Origin: Astropecten irregularis
Taxonomy: Eukaryota; Echinodermata; Asteroidea; Paxillosida; Astropectinidae
Assembly (NCBI GenBank): GCA_963971285.1
Contig: OZ020257.1
Location: 13,902,602 to 13,966,601 of the forward strand
DNA: 64,000 nucleotides
Reading direction: 5' to 3'
Shown piece after piece: positions 1 to 11,790 of the stretch. The stretch's first letter is position 1. Each line of letters begins with the position of its first letter. The translations under genes and the position numbers were made by a program. The notes beneath the pieces were generated by a model that did no database searches, was not told where the DNA came from, and saw only the letters and a program-made list of their open reading frames with translations.

Positions 1-594
1 ATATTAAATCCCTCTTTATAAGAAACACGAATATTCATAACTACGACACCAGATCATCAAAGAAACTCCATCGGACAAAAGTTAGAACATCTATACACCT
101 ATCCACTGTAAGACACCAGGGACCCCTTCTGTGGAACACTATTAGGTCTACCTTACCAATGACATCAATCAGGGCATGCAAAGGATATTATAAAGAGCAA
201 CTTCTCTCTGCGTATAATTATTAATGGTAAAAAGGAATAACTTTTATCCTATTAAGCATTATAATGTAAAGGAATATGATTGCATGATGCCGTTATTTGA
301 CTTTGTCTATACTGTAATACTTAACATTATTAAATTGCGATACTTTTGTAAGTTAAGTTAAACAAACAAGTTATATGATTCTAGCCTTACAACGTTGTAT
401 TTTGTTATATCTTAAAATTCCCTTAATTAATTTTAATTATTATAACTATTATTATTCAATGAAAAGGGGGCAGACCTTTGTACAAGCTACGGCTTCTTGT
501 CTGACCTCCTCATACTATTAGCTTACCTTGTAAAATGTACTCAATGTAATAATATTATAATAGTATGAAATAAACCTGAACCTGAACCTGAACC
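1..594 (+). mobile_element. 3' end of a non-LTR (LINE) retrotransposon
   Basis: The segment holds the last part of a reverse-transcriptase ORF (positions 3-224), an untranslated region, and a tail made of about three CCTGAA units at 576-594 directly after an AATAAA-like signal. A tail of short tandem units instead of poly-A is typical of the CR1/L2 group. The 5' part lies outside the window. Clade assignment is inferred from the tail and the C-terminal motif only. Confidence 0.7.
3..224 (+). CDS. LINE reverse transcriptase, C-terminal fragment
   Basis: This open frame runs in from the left edge and ends at a TAA at 222-224, about 73 residues. It reads IHNYDTRSS, then a basic stretch with R-T-S-I, then GPLLWNTIRSTLP, then a short K-G-Y-Y-K-E-Q-L-L end. 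The order HNY-x-TR ... GPxxWNxxP ... K-x-x-L-L is the usual C-terminal end of Jockey/CR1/L2-type LINE reverse transcriptases, downstream of the catalytic palm and thumb. It is a fragment of a retrotransposon and not a host gene. The frame is open in the visible part, so the copy may be fairly young, but nothing upstream can be checked. Confidence 0.7.
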   Translation: MKSLFIRNTNIHNYDTRSSKKLHRTKVRTSIHLSTVRHQGPLLWNTIRSTLPMTSIRACKGYYKEQLLSAYNY

Positions 595-599
595 ATATG

Positions 600-1863
600 T
601 ACCCTGCTATAGGAATACGGAATGTTATAGGCAATTTTTTATATGAATTATCATACCTTTTCACTCCTAAGATCAAGCTTTGTTGACAGTGCTTTATGAA
701 GAGTATATTAAGGGTATATTACTATTACATTAGCCCCTAGGCAGAAATGTTTATCGTTGTTCTTGATTTCACAACGCACTATACGGCCACCATTAGCGGC
801 AGGACATCAGTGCCATTTTTCCCCTAATCTAAACAAAAAAGCTTTCTTACGACACGCTTATTTGATTCCGTTCCCATGGCGACGCCTTCAGACCGGCAAA
901 CCAATTCCAACTTAATGCTTTATACACTTAGGCTGATACACTGTGCAGCCGCTTTTAGGCAAATTGCTAAAAGCACAATGCAAGATACATGTAGTTTGTG
1001 TCATAATAAGAGTGTTTGCATATATTTTTGCTGATCGTGCATTAGTCCTAACGTCTCATCCACTAATATTTTCGACCTTGTCAGTTTTTGTCGTTGAAAG
1101 TCGCCATTGCCTCCTATTAAAGGTATAATACATGATTGGTAAAGGTCACATAATATCAGCACTCAGACTTTGTCTAATCCAATGATATGATAAGCCTATG
1201 ACAATTTAAGCTCAATCGCGGACATTTATCTGAGTCACCAGAAAATAGTAAAATCCGACTAAATTGTTCTTCTGAAACATAAAGAATGGTTTTTGATCTT
1301 ACCCCGAGATCAAAACTGTTTTCGGTATTTGTTTGACTAATTTCTGGATAAATACACCATTTTAACGGTATATAATAGGCCCCCTATTTTTACCAGCATC
1401 ATATTCGTACCCTGACAGTTATACGTAAATATGTGAAAATTTCTGTTTAGAAATGTTACCAATCATGCATTAAACCTTTAACGGTATGTTTGTACCAGCA
1501 CCATCTTCATACACTGATATGTAAATCTGTGAACATTTTTGTTTGGAAATGTTACCAATCCTGTACTGTACCTTTAAATGCTTCTTGAGGTACTGCCATT
1601 AGTGAATCACAATGCCCATTCTTTATTACTCTAAAAGCGAAACGTGCGGATGTACACAACGTCGGTAAAATTAATAACTCTCGCCTCTTATCAAAATAAT
1701 GCAATGTTATGATTCACATGCTGTCCAAATACACCATGACAAAAGGAAGAAATACTGTTTGTATTTTTCCTTTTGTAAATTGACATTTAGTGAATCTTGT
1801 ATTCGATAAAACATGTATTTAAGGTGGATCGAGTGGCCATGCATGGAAGGATAATTCGACGAT
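600..1863. other. Intergenic, one MITE
   Basis: No gene is visible. The stretch 600-1116 and the stretch 1578-1863 contain only short unsupported ORFs. Between them lies the MITE family 2 copy listed separately. Confidence 0.5.
1117..1577 (+). mobile_element. MITE family 2, copy 1
   Basis: TTAA at both ends (1117-1120, 1574-1577). The left end reads AGGTATAATACATGATTGGT, and the right end is its imperfect inverse, ACCAATCCTGTACTGTACCT. The right third is duplicated: the block with 'TTACCAATC' and 'ACGGTAT' occurs twice. It carries no coding capacity. Confidence 0.7.
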
Positions 1864-2229
1864 TTAAAGTTAGTATCATACTTTAGTTTTTGTCAAAGGA
1901 ATGCAGATTCATGGCAAAAACATCAAAACAGATACAGTAACAGTCATCTGTGAAAATTTCAGTCCCATACGGTGCCCACCTTTTGAGAAAACAGTGAAAA
2001 ACGGCCACAGAATTTCTTAAGTCTTTTTTCTTTTATTTTTGATCTTTTAAAAGATAAAAAAGATTTTCGGTTGTTGTTTTATTCATTTCTCGATAAATAC
2101 ACCATTTCAGGCGGAAAAATGGGAACGGTATATGTTTCTACCAGCACCATCTTCATACCCTGTAAGTTATAGGTAAATCTGTGAACATTTCTGTTTTGGT
2201 TTCTTACCAAAGTATGATACTACCTTTAA
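1864..2229 (-). mobile_element. MITE family 1, copy 1
   Basis: TTAA-bounded element with ends close to AGGTAGTATCATACTTTG and its inverse. The core has the palindrome GATCTTTTAAAAGATA. Its orientation is opposite to the copy at 6859. Confidence 0.75.
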
Positions 2230-2616
2230 GTTCCATTCACCCCATGGCCTGCCAGTATCTCTTTGGCTGAAAACGTGTTGTTTGCGACATTGGGCAACAT
2301 TGTGTATATCAAACGGTGCAATATGCCTATCTGGGTTGATGGTCAATTGGTCATCTATATTAATATTAAAGACCACTAGCACTAGCCTCTCACTTATTAC
2401 ACCTTGTCATCGCTTGACCATCAGAATAGCATCACTCTGTATTCCCAAGCGCCCTCCATGCTGCCATATACAAGGTGTCAAAAAACCGCCAAATGAAAAT
2501 TCATGACAATTTGAAACGCCTTGAAAGTGTTATACCTAGCGGTCATCTGGAATCTCATTGGATGACGCGTGACCAGTACACGCCCCCGGTGCATGTACAC
2601 AGCGGGTTAGATTTAG
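2230..2616. other. Intergenic, nothing recognised
   Basis: No repeat or gene is recognised here. Overlapping short ORFs on both strands show no coding signature. Confidence 0.4.
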
Positions 2617-2806
2617 GGGGTTTACGAAACGGAGGCTCGGGCTCAAGGCTCAAGGCTCGGGCTCAGGCTGAAGTTCTGTTTTTCCTTTTCAAACCAGAGA
2701 ATCTACTTCCGAACCGCAGCCAAAAGCCTCTATTTTGATACCCATTGTATTAGAATGGATTCACGAAATGGAGCCGGAGCCTGAGTCTAAGCCCAAGCCC
2801 GAGTAG
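2617..2806. repeat. Inverted repeat tipped with GGCTC/GAGCC arrays, copy 1
   Basis: The left end is 'TTTACGAAACGGAGGCTCGG' followed by GGCTCA-like units. The middle contains 'TTTCAAACCAGAGAATCTAC' and 'CCTCTATTTTGATACC'. The right end carries GAGCCTGAG units. The same middle block occurs near 15.6, 25.9, 31.5 and (inverted) 36.2 kb. Confidence 0.65.
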
Positions 2807-3829
2807 TCCATTTAACCCCTATATACAGCTTCACAGTGACTGGGTTGGTCTCACTCCATCCCATGTACACTGCAACCTCATCCTCAAGTTCTGTTTATAT
2901 ATATAGTATATAAACTGTATTTATGTAAGTGGTAATTTCACTGCAATGAATGATAAATCATGAATTTCAAGCAACAACTGTACTTTTCACGAAATAATTA
3001 AATGTAACCTTTTAATTCGCGTAGCACCAAAATAATCGTATGCTCGTATATGCATGTAATCCTTAGAAAGCGGATATCATCGTTGACATATCTCCCTACC
3101 TCCTCAGGTAGGATGACAACGATACAGCAGGGCATTCACCAGTCTATTAAAGCAGCCATGCTAGCGAGATGTCCCGTGGACAACCGATGCGCTATATGCA
3201 ATCATGAACTTTACCCATCCCACACGGTCCTTGTTTTATTCTCGCTCGCTGCGTCTTGCTACACTTGTCACACAGAATTTCATGCTCAGTTTGCGAGGAA
3301 TATTCAAGTCCAATTCTGCATAATCATTTTCCGACAACAGACCCTCAAAGTAAGAATGAAATCGACAGTTTAGACGAGTTTGCGACTTCAGACCGGTTCA
3401 TGCTTCATGTCAACGCATATTGCCAAGCGAAAGCGACGGCATGGATATTCACTATGAATGTTTCATTGAAGATGAGAGCACATTATTTTTAACTTAGGAA
3501 TGGTTCATTGCGAATTGAAGACATCAGATTCGCTTTGGTTCGCAATTCACATCAAGTGTGAACCGGGCTTAAAACAAACAACCATTTCCATTCAGTTCGG
3601 TCACTTTGAAATGAAATGATCTCATTGAAGTAAGGAATAATGATAAGTAATGAAGCTTTAGAAAAAAAAAAACCTGATTGGTACGCAGGGTAACAACTTG
3701 AGCTGGGCTGAAAATTTGGGCGCGTAGAATGCAGCTTAAAAACACATACACACCGTAGTTAGAATACACCAGTCATATCGTATGCTGCATTGACTATCAA
3801 TAGTTTCTTGTCTATTTTGGGTGCGATGG
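2807..3829. other. Intergenic, nothing recognised
   Basis: No gene or repeat is recognised. The longest ORF (3050-3373) shows no domain or codon signature. Confidence 0.4.
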
Positions 3830-3969
3830 TAATGTCTTCGTCCTTACAGTTACCCCAAAGGGTGTGTCCCCATAAACCCCGCCTGTGTGCGCGATAAGGG
3901 CGTGGTCGCTGTTAATTACAGACTGGTTAAGGAATTTCTTCCCACTGCTCATGCGCGTGCTCTAAATAT

Positions 3970-4135
3970 CGAGTAGGCCCTATCCATTATTTTCAAAACT
4001 ACTATTTTGTGTATTTCTGTTTTTGTAACTTAATTTTGATATTATTTTTAATTGTTTGACTTTTTTCTCTCATGCCCCGAAAGGGGCGGTTCAGAGAAAT
4101 AAAACTTCATAATCATTGTTGTCATTGTCATTGTC
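3970..4135 (+). mobile_element. Possible LINE 3' end with TTGTCA-repeat tail
   Basis: A T-rich stretch leads to a hairpin (GCCCCGAAAGGGGC at 4074-4087), then an AATAAA signal near 4099, then three to four copies of a CATTGT unit at about 4113-4135. This layout resembles LINE 3' ends with tandem tails. No reverse-transcriptase frame is seen upstream. The end of a similar tail ('AATAAACATCATTGTCAAC') occurs near 34612. Confidence 0.35.
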
Positions 4136-5229
4136 AACAATCACATTTAAGATCTGTATCTATGCGCATAATTATGTCAGGTTTCAGTGCACAATGCGCA
4201 TGTCGATCATAAATCACGGCTCTGTGATTGATCAAAACACAATGGGGCGGGGCTTTACAGGGATTGGTCAATTAACTTTTTTTTGTTATTGTTTGTGTTG
4301 GAGTCCTTTATCCGGTAGCAATTTAAGCATGATACGTATACGTAAACACTTGTGAATGCAAAATAAATAGAAGTTAATACCCTAGTCAGGTGCAGCCTTC
4401 ACTCGATGTTGTTGCTGTGTGTCACAGGCTAAGTAATTATATCTAGGAAATACTCCCGGTCTATATTCAGAGATAGAGAGTTGTGCGACCACAGGGAGCT
4501 GTGCTTTGCACCCTTGGAGCCAGAAGTGGCGTCTTCATACCGTCTTCTATATCTCAGGCTCCTCCTTGCCACACACACACAACCTCCCTCGTCCACCGTA
4601 TACCTCCATCGGACGTGTCTGTATTCCCACTTCGGGTAGAAACCATAACTCCCCCCCCCCCCCCCGAGCCATATCATAACATTACCTGGTGATTACGGAT
4701 TGGTCATATGATATTGCAAGGGCTAATCTAGCTGAGTGGGTCATGTATGATGGACGCTCATCTCGCAGCATGCACGTATGAGGAGACGGTATTCATGATA
4801 TATACTAGATCTAAAGGATTTAGCCAAAATAAACTCCCAGGCGCTTTGCACTTCAAATGCAGTCTGCAAGAAGCAACCCGTTGATGAGATGCTGCAGGCA
4901 TGCAGACCTATACGGGCGCAGATTGTCACATGCACAGGAATAAATCTTCACTTGGAGTTTTTTTTTTACAAACTAGATTCCGAAGTTAAGACGCCATGCA
5001 GGCAGAAATCTAGTTCAAATATTCTGCCATCCTGTCTCATGCACAAGTTCAAACTTGAAGAAAAACAACTCTGACTTTCAACTAAGAATCTTTCAACAGA
5101 ATCTGAAGAATAGTTCCACGGGGACTGACACAAGTCTGGTTGTGGTTGCTTATAATACAAGAAGAATTTAATACCGTATCTCTAGCTCTCTCTGGTTCGG
5201 ATACGTATGTCACTATACGCCTTAAGTTA
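4136..5229. other. Intergenic with CA and poly-C simple repeats
   Basis: A short CA run lies near 4571-4580 and a 14-base C run at 4651-4664. No gene is recognised. Confidence 0.45.
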
Positions 5230-5696
5230 TGGTTGCACCCAAGTAAATAAACTCCCATAGACAGTTATAAATCCTCAAACTTCAAAAATCATTTAAAAAT
5301 ATACAGAACTCTCACAGCTGTTCAAGTTACACAGAAAAATGATGATGAACATATGTCACCTTTCATTTTCTTTTCATTTTATGGTAGGGTGACCATTGAA
5401 TTTTTGAAATATACTCATTCTCAGCTGACCACCCCTAAAACAAGGTATGGATCACTCCAGTCAAAGAAACATCCCTCTGCAAAGCGGCTGAAATAGACCC
5501 ACTTTCTCACCAAATTGCATCAAAAATGGTCACAAATGGAAGCCCAGAGTTCAGGCAGGAGGTCCAGTGCCATATTTCTTCAATCCTTCATTTTCATAGC
5601 TCTCACAACTCCCTTATTTAAATTATATTGAGTGCTTAACTTTTATTAATGAGCTCGGCGGACGGATTTTGGCTCTATTTACTTGGGTGCACCCTT
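5230..5696. mobile_element. TIR element with GGTGCACCCAAGTAAATA ends
   Basis: The sequence TTGCACCCAAGTAAATA at 5230-5247 is matched by its inverse TATTTACTTGGGTGCACCC at about 5677-5696. This gives a non-coding element of about 465 bp with terminal inverted repeats. The right flank (5694-5860) is homologous to 40785-40960. Confidence 0.6.
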
Positions 5697-5860
5697 ATTC
5701 ACGGTGCATCCATCTTGTCACCTTCCCTGTGTACCCGTTGGAAAAGATAACACCAATTCTAAAAAGAAAATGGGTACCAGCCTACTGAATTTAAGCCTCG
5801 GTTTGATTGCAATGCTTCGAATATAGGATGGATGCACAATGGACCCAAGCAGCAGTAGAC
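5694..5860 (+). repeat. Dispersed repeat, also at 40785-40960
   Basis: Both copies share 'TATTCA.GGTGCATC', 'GGAAAAGATAACACC', 'TTCTAAAAAGAAAA.GGGTAC' and 'CCTCGGTTTGATTGCA', in the same order and orientation. Function unknown. Confidence 0.6.
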
Positions 5861-6733
5861 CCACGTTGTCAGATGTTACACTAAAATTGTCTTCATTGGC
5901 GCGTATCGGTTTATCAATATTGCAATGGATTTGTAGTCGATGCTGAAATTTCTGTACACATTTACTGAATGCTGCACTACCGCTTAAAACAGTTTCACCA
6001 TTAAGTATACCTATAAACCCACGATAATCAAAAATGATCATAAATCTTTCATTCGCTGAGAAAATTAAATATTTCATTTCCCTTTTCAATAAGCAGTTTG
6101 AGCTGGTGTTTGGTGGGATCTTTCTGCCAGCTGATCTCATTCATTCGGCTCTTTAACGGGGGCCTTCCTCCTTATTAACTTTCTTGTGCCAGTCAGAAGC
6201 CAAGTCTGATGAATCTGCTATACCAGTGCTCTAACCATCTGAGTCTACCGTGGGCCTCCCTCTCTTTGCTCATGGTGCCAGTCAGAAGCCATGTAACCCA
6301 TTAACTGTCACACATGGCAGGGGATCATCATAAACGATGAATATAAATATAATACGAGTTGTTAACCCTGCTATGTGGTTACTGGCAATTTATTAGGAAT
6401 TCCAATTATATCTAGCTATTATAATCTGTCCTCTTTCTTCTTATATTTCCCAAGGGCAGTGCCGGTTCAGCTGCGTCTATAGTCAGTTTCACGGCAACAC
6501 AAAATGAAAAATTGTCTGGAAAAAAAATTGACGGCCAGTCGGCTTGTCTAAACTAGGTTTGGCCTTTTTAAAGAGTTCCCCGCGAAATGTTTGAACGTTA
6601 CTGCGCTGCACGAGTGCCATTGATAACGTACCCGGCCGGATAAAGGTGGTAAAAGTCATCCTGTCTCATTAATAACTCCCAGCAGGAACTTTTTAATTGT
6701 AGGACAATGTTCTTGTCCTCATGTCATTTAGCC
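5861..6733. other. Intergenic; possible tRNA-derived fragment at 6150-6310
   Basis: On the - strand, 6190-6245 reads like a tRNA A-box half (GATGGTTAGAGCACTGG). The motif 'TGCCAGTCAGAAGCCA' is repeated at 6187 and 6280. This may be an old SINE. Nothing else is recognised. Confidence 0.3.
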
Positions 6734-6792
6734 TTCGATAAAGCTCCTGCTAGAATCGAAACGCGTCAGGCCCTCCTAACTCCAAGCAAATA
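6734..6792. repeat. Half of a short palindromic element (TGCTTGGAGTTAG family)
   Basis: Contains 'TCGAAACGCGTCAGGCCC' and ends in 'CTAACTCCAAGCAAAT'. It matches the right halves of the elements at 11326 and 34933. Confidence 0.5.
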
Positions 6793-6858
6793 TTTGATTC
6801 ATATGTAAAAAAAAAAATAAAAAAATAAAAAAAATATAAAAAAAACATGTACTGCCAG

Positions 6859-7232
6859 TTGAAGGTAGTGTCATATTTTGTTAAGAAACCAAAACAGAAA
6901 TGTTCACAGATTTACCTATAACTTGCAGGGTATGAATATGGTGATGGTAGAAACATACCGTTAAAATATTTCCGCTTGAGATGGTGTATTTATCCAGAAA
7001 TTAGTCATACAACAACCGAAAATCTTTTTGATTTTTAAAAGATCAAAAATAAAAGAGAAAAGACTTCAGAAATACTGTGGCTGTTTTTTAACTGTTTTCT
7101 CAAAAAGTGGGCACCGTATAATGAGACTGAAATTTTCACAGATGATTGTTGCTGTATCTGTCTTGATATTTTTGCCCATGAATCTGTATTTCTTTGATAA
7201 AAACCAAAGTACAGGTATGATATTGCCTTTAA
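6859..7232 (+). mobile_element. MITE family 1, copy 2
   Basis: The left boundary is TTGA (a changed TTAA) and the right boundary TTAA (7229-7232). The interior includes 'TTTCTTTGATAAAAACC' and 'TTTTGCCCATGAATCTG'. A short A-rich stretch (6806-6848) precedes it. Confidence 0.75.
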
Positions 7233-7596
7233 GTCACGGATGGGAATACTACCTATATTAATTTGTGCACTTCTCTGTCAGTCTGGAGTTTCTGAGAAAA
7301 ATTGGTCAGTAAATGAATAAATATGTAGAAATTATTCTCTCTCCCGTTCATTTACCTTGCTATTTTTAAATGCCAACGCCCGCAGTCACCTATATGGGAA
7401 TGTATAGCATCTCTGTGGGTGAAATTATTTTGCATAGAATTCTGTGCAACTCCATCATGGTATTCCTCGTTTGAATGAGGTATGCATGTATTTAGATGCG
7501 ATTTTCATAGGTGCCTATACTGTAAAGTAATTCAGCCTCGTTTGGGTTACAAATCTAAGTACAACGGACTCCACATTCCCTTAGAAACAGGAATAC

Positions 7597-7891
7597 TTAA
7601 AGGTGTGATACATGATTGGCAAAGGTCACAGAACAGCACTCACACTTTGTCTAATCCAACATGTATACATTAAATAATAAACATGTGAAAACGGTTATAT
7701 CTGAGTCACAAGCGAGATCAAAACTGTTTTCGGTCTTAAGTGTACTAATTTCTTGATAAATACACAATTTTAGGTGGAAATATTCTAACGGTGTATTTTG
7801 TACCAGAACCATCTTCATATCCTGAAAGTTATACGTAAATCTGTGAATATTTATGTTTGGGTTTGTAACCAATCCTGTACTGTACCTTTAA
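7597..7891 (+). mobile_element. MITE family 2, copy 2
   Basis: TTAA at both ends. The left end 'AGGTGTGATACATGATTGG' and right end 'CCAATCCTGTACTGTACC' form imperfect inverted repeats. The interior is shorter than in copy 1. The flanks 7233-7596 and 7892-8708 hold no recognisable gene. Confidence 0.7.
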
Positions 7892-8708
7892 GCTAAAAAT
7901 GATTGAATAAAGTTCGGCCTGGTTTGATATCTAGGTACACGACCACAGCTGCGCACTGAGGACATATCCATTTTCCAGTGACGGTATAATTGTTGTCTTA
8001 TTACATTATGCAGAGGAAACGGAAAAAAATCATAACGTTATTTACAGACCGTTTTGTTCCAGGCAAAATAAGTCGGTCTGCCTTAAATTTCTTGTGAACT
8101 ATTTTTCTGGTGGACAGAGAGATATAGAGGCACATATATGTGTCACTACGTCACGCTTAGAATAGTATAGTTACAAATGACCATCTTGCAAATACAATGA
8201 AGGATGACAAATTACTTGAATTAAACAAGCAATAATTATTCATGTATTTTTTAAGTGCATACAAATTATGCATGACTTCGGTTCTGATGACAATGTATTC
8301 AGGTTTTAGTATGCGATTCATTATACACACCTAAATAAACCATTCCTATCAAAGCATTGATGAAAACCCTAATCTTCTATTTTTCGATCCTCATCAATCC
8401 GAATACATGCGGTTACTATGCATGGTCACGCCCCACTTGACGAGCCATTAACCAGAGTGCACAAATCTTATCACGAAACATCCAAAAATCGATATTCCCG
8501 AATAGTCGATACTGGGACAAACCTTGAGTGCATTTGGGATGAATGTCGCTTCCCACGTGCATAAAGTCAAGTGTTTTGCCAACGAGGTTCTTGTAGGGAT
8601 TCCGTAAGTTGATCCTTACGAAAAACAGCTGCTACCGATGTCCTGTTGCATGTTTAAAATAAAGGTATATTGTGCCACTTATAATGGTAATGTAATTTGG
8701 TGTTTTGT

Positions 8709-8995
8709 TTAAAGGCCATAATATACAACATTGGTAACAAACTATGACATAATTGTTCACAGACTTACGTATAACTTAAAGACATATAAATGGTAGAAAC
8801 ATACTGTAAAAGTGTTTCTGCCTGAAATGCTGTATTAATACACGACAGAGTAAAAACCAAACACCAACATTTTTGATCTTGGAAAGATTAAAAATGACAG
8901 TTATTCTCACACAATATTTGGCAACACAATAATTGCAACGATTTTTCGCTGTTTTCTACTGTTTCCAATGATCAATTGAGCTGAAAATTTCACAG
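8709..8995 (+). mobile_element. MITE family 4, truncated on the right
   Basis: TTAA at 8709-8712 is followed by 'AGGCCATAATATACAACATT' and then interior modules shared with family 1: 'TTCACAGACTTACGTATAAC', 'GGTAGAAACATAC' and 'CTGAAATGCTGTATT'. No matching right end is seen. Confidence 0.5.
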
Positions 8996-9650
8996 GTTTG
9001 TTTTATTCCATGACAAATCAAATTATGAGCAGCCTGAAGCTGCTCTGTCACCTTTACTAATGTTGTACATGCCCTTAAATGAGAATATGTTCCTTGTATA
9101 CAAATACAGCGTCCAAATGAAACTAGAAAAAAATATATGACTGAATGAAATGAGAAGGTTATGTGGTTAGGTAAATAGTGCACCGTCAGAGCATACTGCC
9201 GAGAACCAGCGATTTGCGCGCCATATTTTGTTCAGGAGACCTAAATTCCAACTGCAGAAAGGGGACATTATTTTTACGCTATAATTACTCAGAATAACTG
9301 ATGATGACTAGAGCAGGCAAGTCGAAACGTTGGGACCTTGCGAGAAGTGAGAATGAAATAGAAGTGCGAAAGTACGAACGATTCTTACATGGTGTTTCCC
9401 GATCCACATACCAATTGTCACCATGCAGAGCCTCAAATCTTTCTTAACACACGCTTTAAATTGTCTTGTTTTATGTATATTCTCAAATTCTTACATAAAT
9501 AACCTCGGAAGAATCGTTCCTCGATCTCAGCACAAACACACACGGTCTTGGGAGGATCCCTGCATGAGCTTCTTAGATAATTTAGACGCCATGATATACC
9601 CACGAAGCGGCATGTTCATCAGTCTTGCCGATCCCATGCACCGTCTTTAA
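8996..9650. other. Intergenic, nothing recognised
   Basis: A 75-codon ATG frame at 9423-9650 reads on past its stop into another 47 open codons. No family is recognised and coding is not supported. Confidence 0.35.
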
Positions 9651-9960
9651 TTAGATCCACCCAGCCGTGAAGACCGGTCCTCACCCGGCCCTCGTTCTTC
9701 ATCAGAGCGATCAACATCAGGCCGGGAGGAGGATGACGTGGACCGGCCAAGATGCCCCAAGTTCCTGACAACGCGGATCACCCCTCGCTAAATTGAACTG
9801 GGAATCTCCACGTTAAAAGACGGGCGAAATGCGATCCGCCTGACGAGCAGCAGCGTGAAAAACGCCCCACCTGGCCCGGGAATTATTGATTTGTTGCCGG
9901 TTTGGTGAATGGTGAGATCACGGTGGATGCTGTACAATCCCGGACATTATCCTCTTTAAG
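9651..9960. other. GC- and CpG-rich island of unknown role
   Basis: This stretch is clearly richer in GC and CpG than the AT-rich surroundings, with many CCGG, CGG and GGCCGG words. An open but ATG-less frame occupies 9651-9791 with a Ser/Arg/Asp-rich translation. No gene family is recognised. It could be an exon, a promoter of an unseen transcript or a conserved non-coding element. Confidence 0.35.
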
Positions 9961-11325
9961 CTCTCTTCCCCTTGGAAAAAGAAAAAGGGCTTCGTGTAAA
10001 GTTAATTACACCGAGAGACGACAGATTGATGGGAAGATGATCTAGAGCATTAAATCTCGAAGTGATGGAGAAATGAAGACGATGTTTTTGTTTTTGGTGG
10101 AGGGTTCATGGCAACATCTCACAACCGATCAAACAACAAAATAACCGTCAATGAAAATTTCAAACGGAGGAAACATTTTACGCAAATAATCACGGAGTCT
10201 TTCCTGATATTTGCAGTATATTCACCCTGAAAGTTTCCATCCCTCCCTCGGGTCATCGTTCTTGAGGAGACGATGGCTTCCTCGGACGGAGGCAAACAAA
10301 CATGACATTCAAGGAGGATGGGTGTCATCACCCTCAAGGGTATTATTTATGTCAAACTTGTTATTTGTATGATAGTCAATGATAAATTTACCAGTTGAAT
10401 GTACTTTATCTCGATGTGATGGAGCTTCAGCTGCCTACTGTGATGCAGCTAAAATACAAGTTGAATAATTCATAGGTCACAATCTTATAGGTAGATTAAG
10501 CACTATACTTGGTTACCAGCGGGAGCTCTTGGTATACGGTCTGTGCATGTTTCCTGTTATCAAGCTGTCATGTGGAGACGTGAAGATACAAGAATGTCCT
10601 CGTACACGTTATAGACAGGGTACAGGATTTGCAAGGCCTCCAAAGAAACATTATTGAGTTTGAGACAGAAAAATTGACTCAACAGTTCGTTAACAGTGCC
10701 AACTGTCACCATGGGAAATCTTGGTTCATCAGATGCTGGGGGTTTTGTTGCAAGGAAATCAAGATTTAGTGTCTTTTAAAAATATCGTTCGTCCGAAAAC
10801 CAGCATTTCGAAAGCGTGGTGTAACCGTGAAGGATTTAGAGTGGGGTAAGATTATTTCAGCCGTATTTCTGCTATCCAGATGAACAAAGCATAAAAAGGT
10901 ACATGAAACAACGTCTGTAAGGAAGTTAAAGACCTTCACTTCTGTTTAAGTACCAAATTCAGCCAAAACGCACATCTTTGCAAATCATTATATGCTCCCT
11001 TTAAGGGCTATTGGATCTCGATAGACATGTTATGGTATCTGTCATCGGGTATATCACCCTGTCTGACACCGTCAAATTCTCCCCTCAAAGACGAGACATT
11101 TCGAGGTTTTTTTTATAAACGCAGTCTGTGTCTGTGCTTTGACCCAGACCATTTATGTTAACCTTGTAGATGAAATTCCTGGTATTATACAGTACATTCA
11201 ATGTAGAAAAAAATGCTTAGAATGTTGTCACGCGATAAAGAGATGCTGAAATCTTCGACTCGAATGAAAATGCTTTTAGGAGGACACTCATGTTAAGCTG
11301 CTTGTTCGGATGTTTGTTTCTTTTG
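9961..11325. other. Intergenic, nothing recognised
   Basis: No gene or repeat is recognised in this stretch. Confidence 0.4.
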
Positions 11326-11435
11326 AATGCTTGGAGTAAGGAGGGCCAGACGCTCTTCGATCCTAGCAGGATCTTTCTAAAAGGCTTGAGAAAGGCTAGG
11401 ATCGAAACGCGTCAGACCCTATTCATTCCAAGCAT
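11326..11435. mobile_element. Short palindromic element (TGCTTGGAGTTAG family)
   Basis: Begins 'AATGCTTGGAGTAAGGAGGG' and ends with the inverse 'CATTCCAAGCATT'. The centre holds 'GATCCTAGCAGGATC'. Related copies are at 34933-35015 (complete), 6734 and 55868 (halves). Confidence 0.6.
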
Positions 11436-11598
11436 TTTATCAAATAATTTCAGGTCATTTTTTGTGCCGATGACAAGTCAGTTTGCAGCAGTTTATTACT
11501 TGTATTGGTGTTTATTGAAGGTTGCTTTGTTTTAATTTCTTTGTTGGTATATTTCGGTTAGTATGAGGTAGTGGAAATCTTCTAGCTCTGGGGATGAT

Positions 11599-11790
11599 TG
11601 TTTGTTTGTTTATTTATTTGTTTTTGCCCTTCATCGGAACAGATGAGCACTGCATAATTATACTCAATGCTTGTTGAGTGCACATGAACAAATCATGCGC
11701 CGGCCCAGGCGGGACCCGAACCCACAACCTCCCTCCCACCAGTGCAGATGCCATACCGCTAGGCAACCGAGCTACATGCTGGGGTCAGCG
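11599..11790 (-). mobile_element. tRNA-derived SINE, copy A
   Basis: On the - strand the element starts 'CGCTGACCCCAGC', has an A-box-like 'TAGCGGTATGG' and a B-box 'GGTTCGGGTCCC', then a conserved 'CATGTGCACTCAACAAGCA' body and a TTTG/TTTA-rich tail (11599-11627 on the + strand). It matches copy B at 29201 over its whole length. The tRNA part is not a functional tRNA. Confidence 0.75.

Noticed and set aside
7028..7261. Lysine-rich ORF, with a similar one at 22819
   Set aside because: Both lie inside MITE family 1; the similarity comes from the repeat and not from a protein family.
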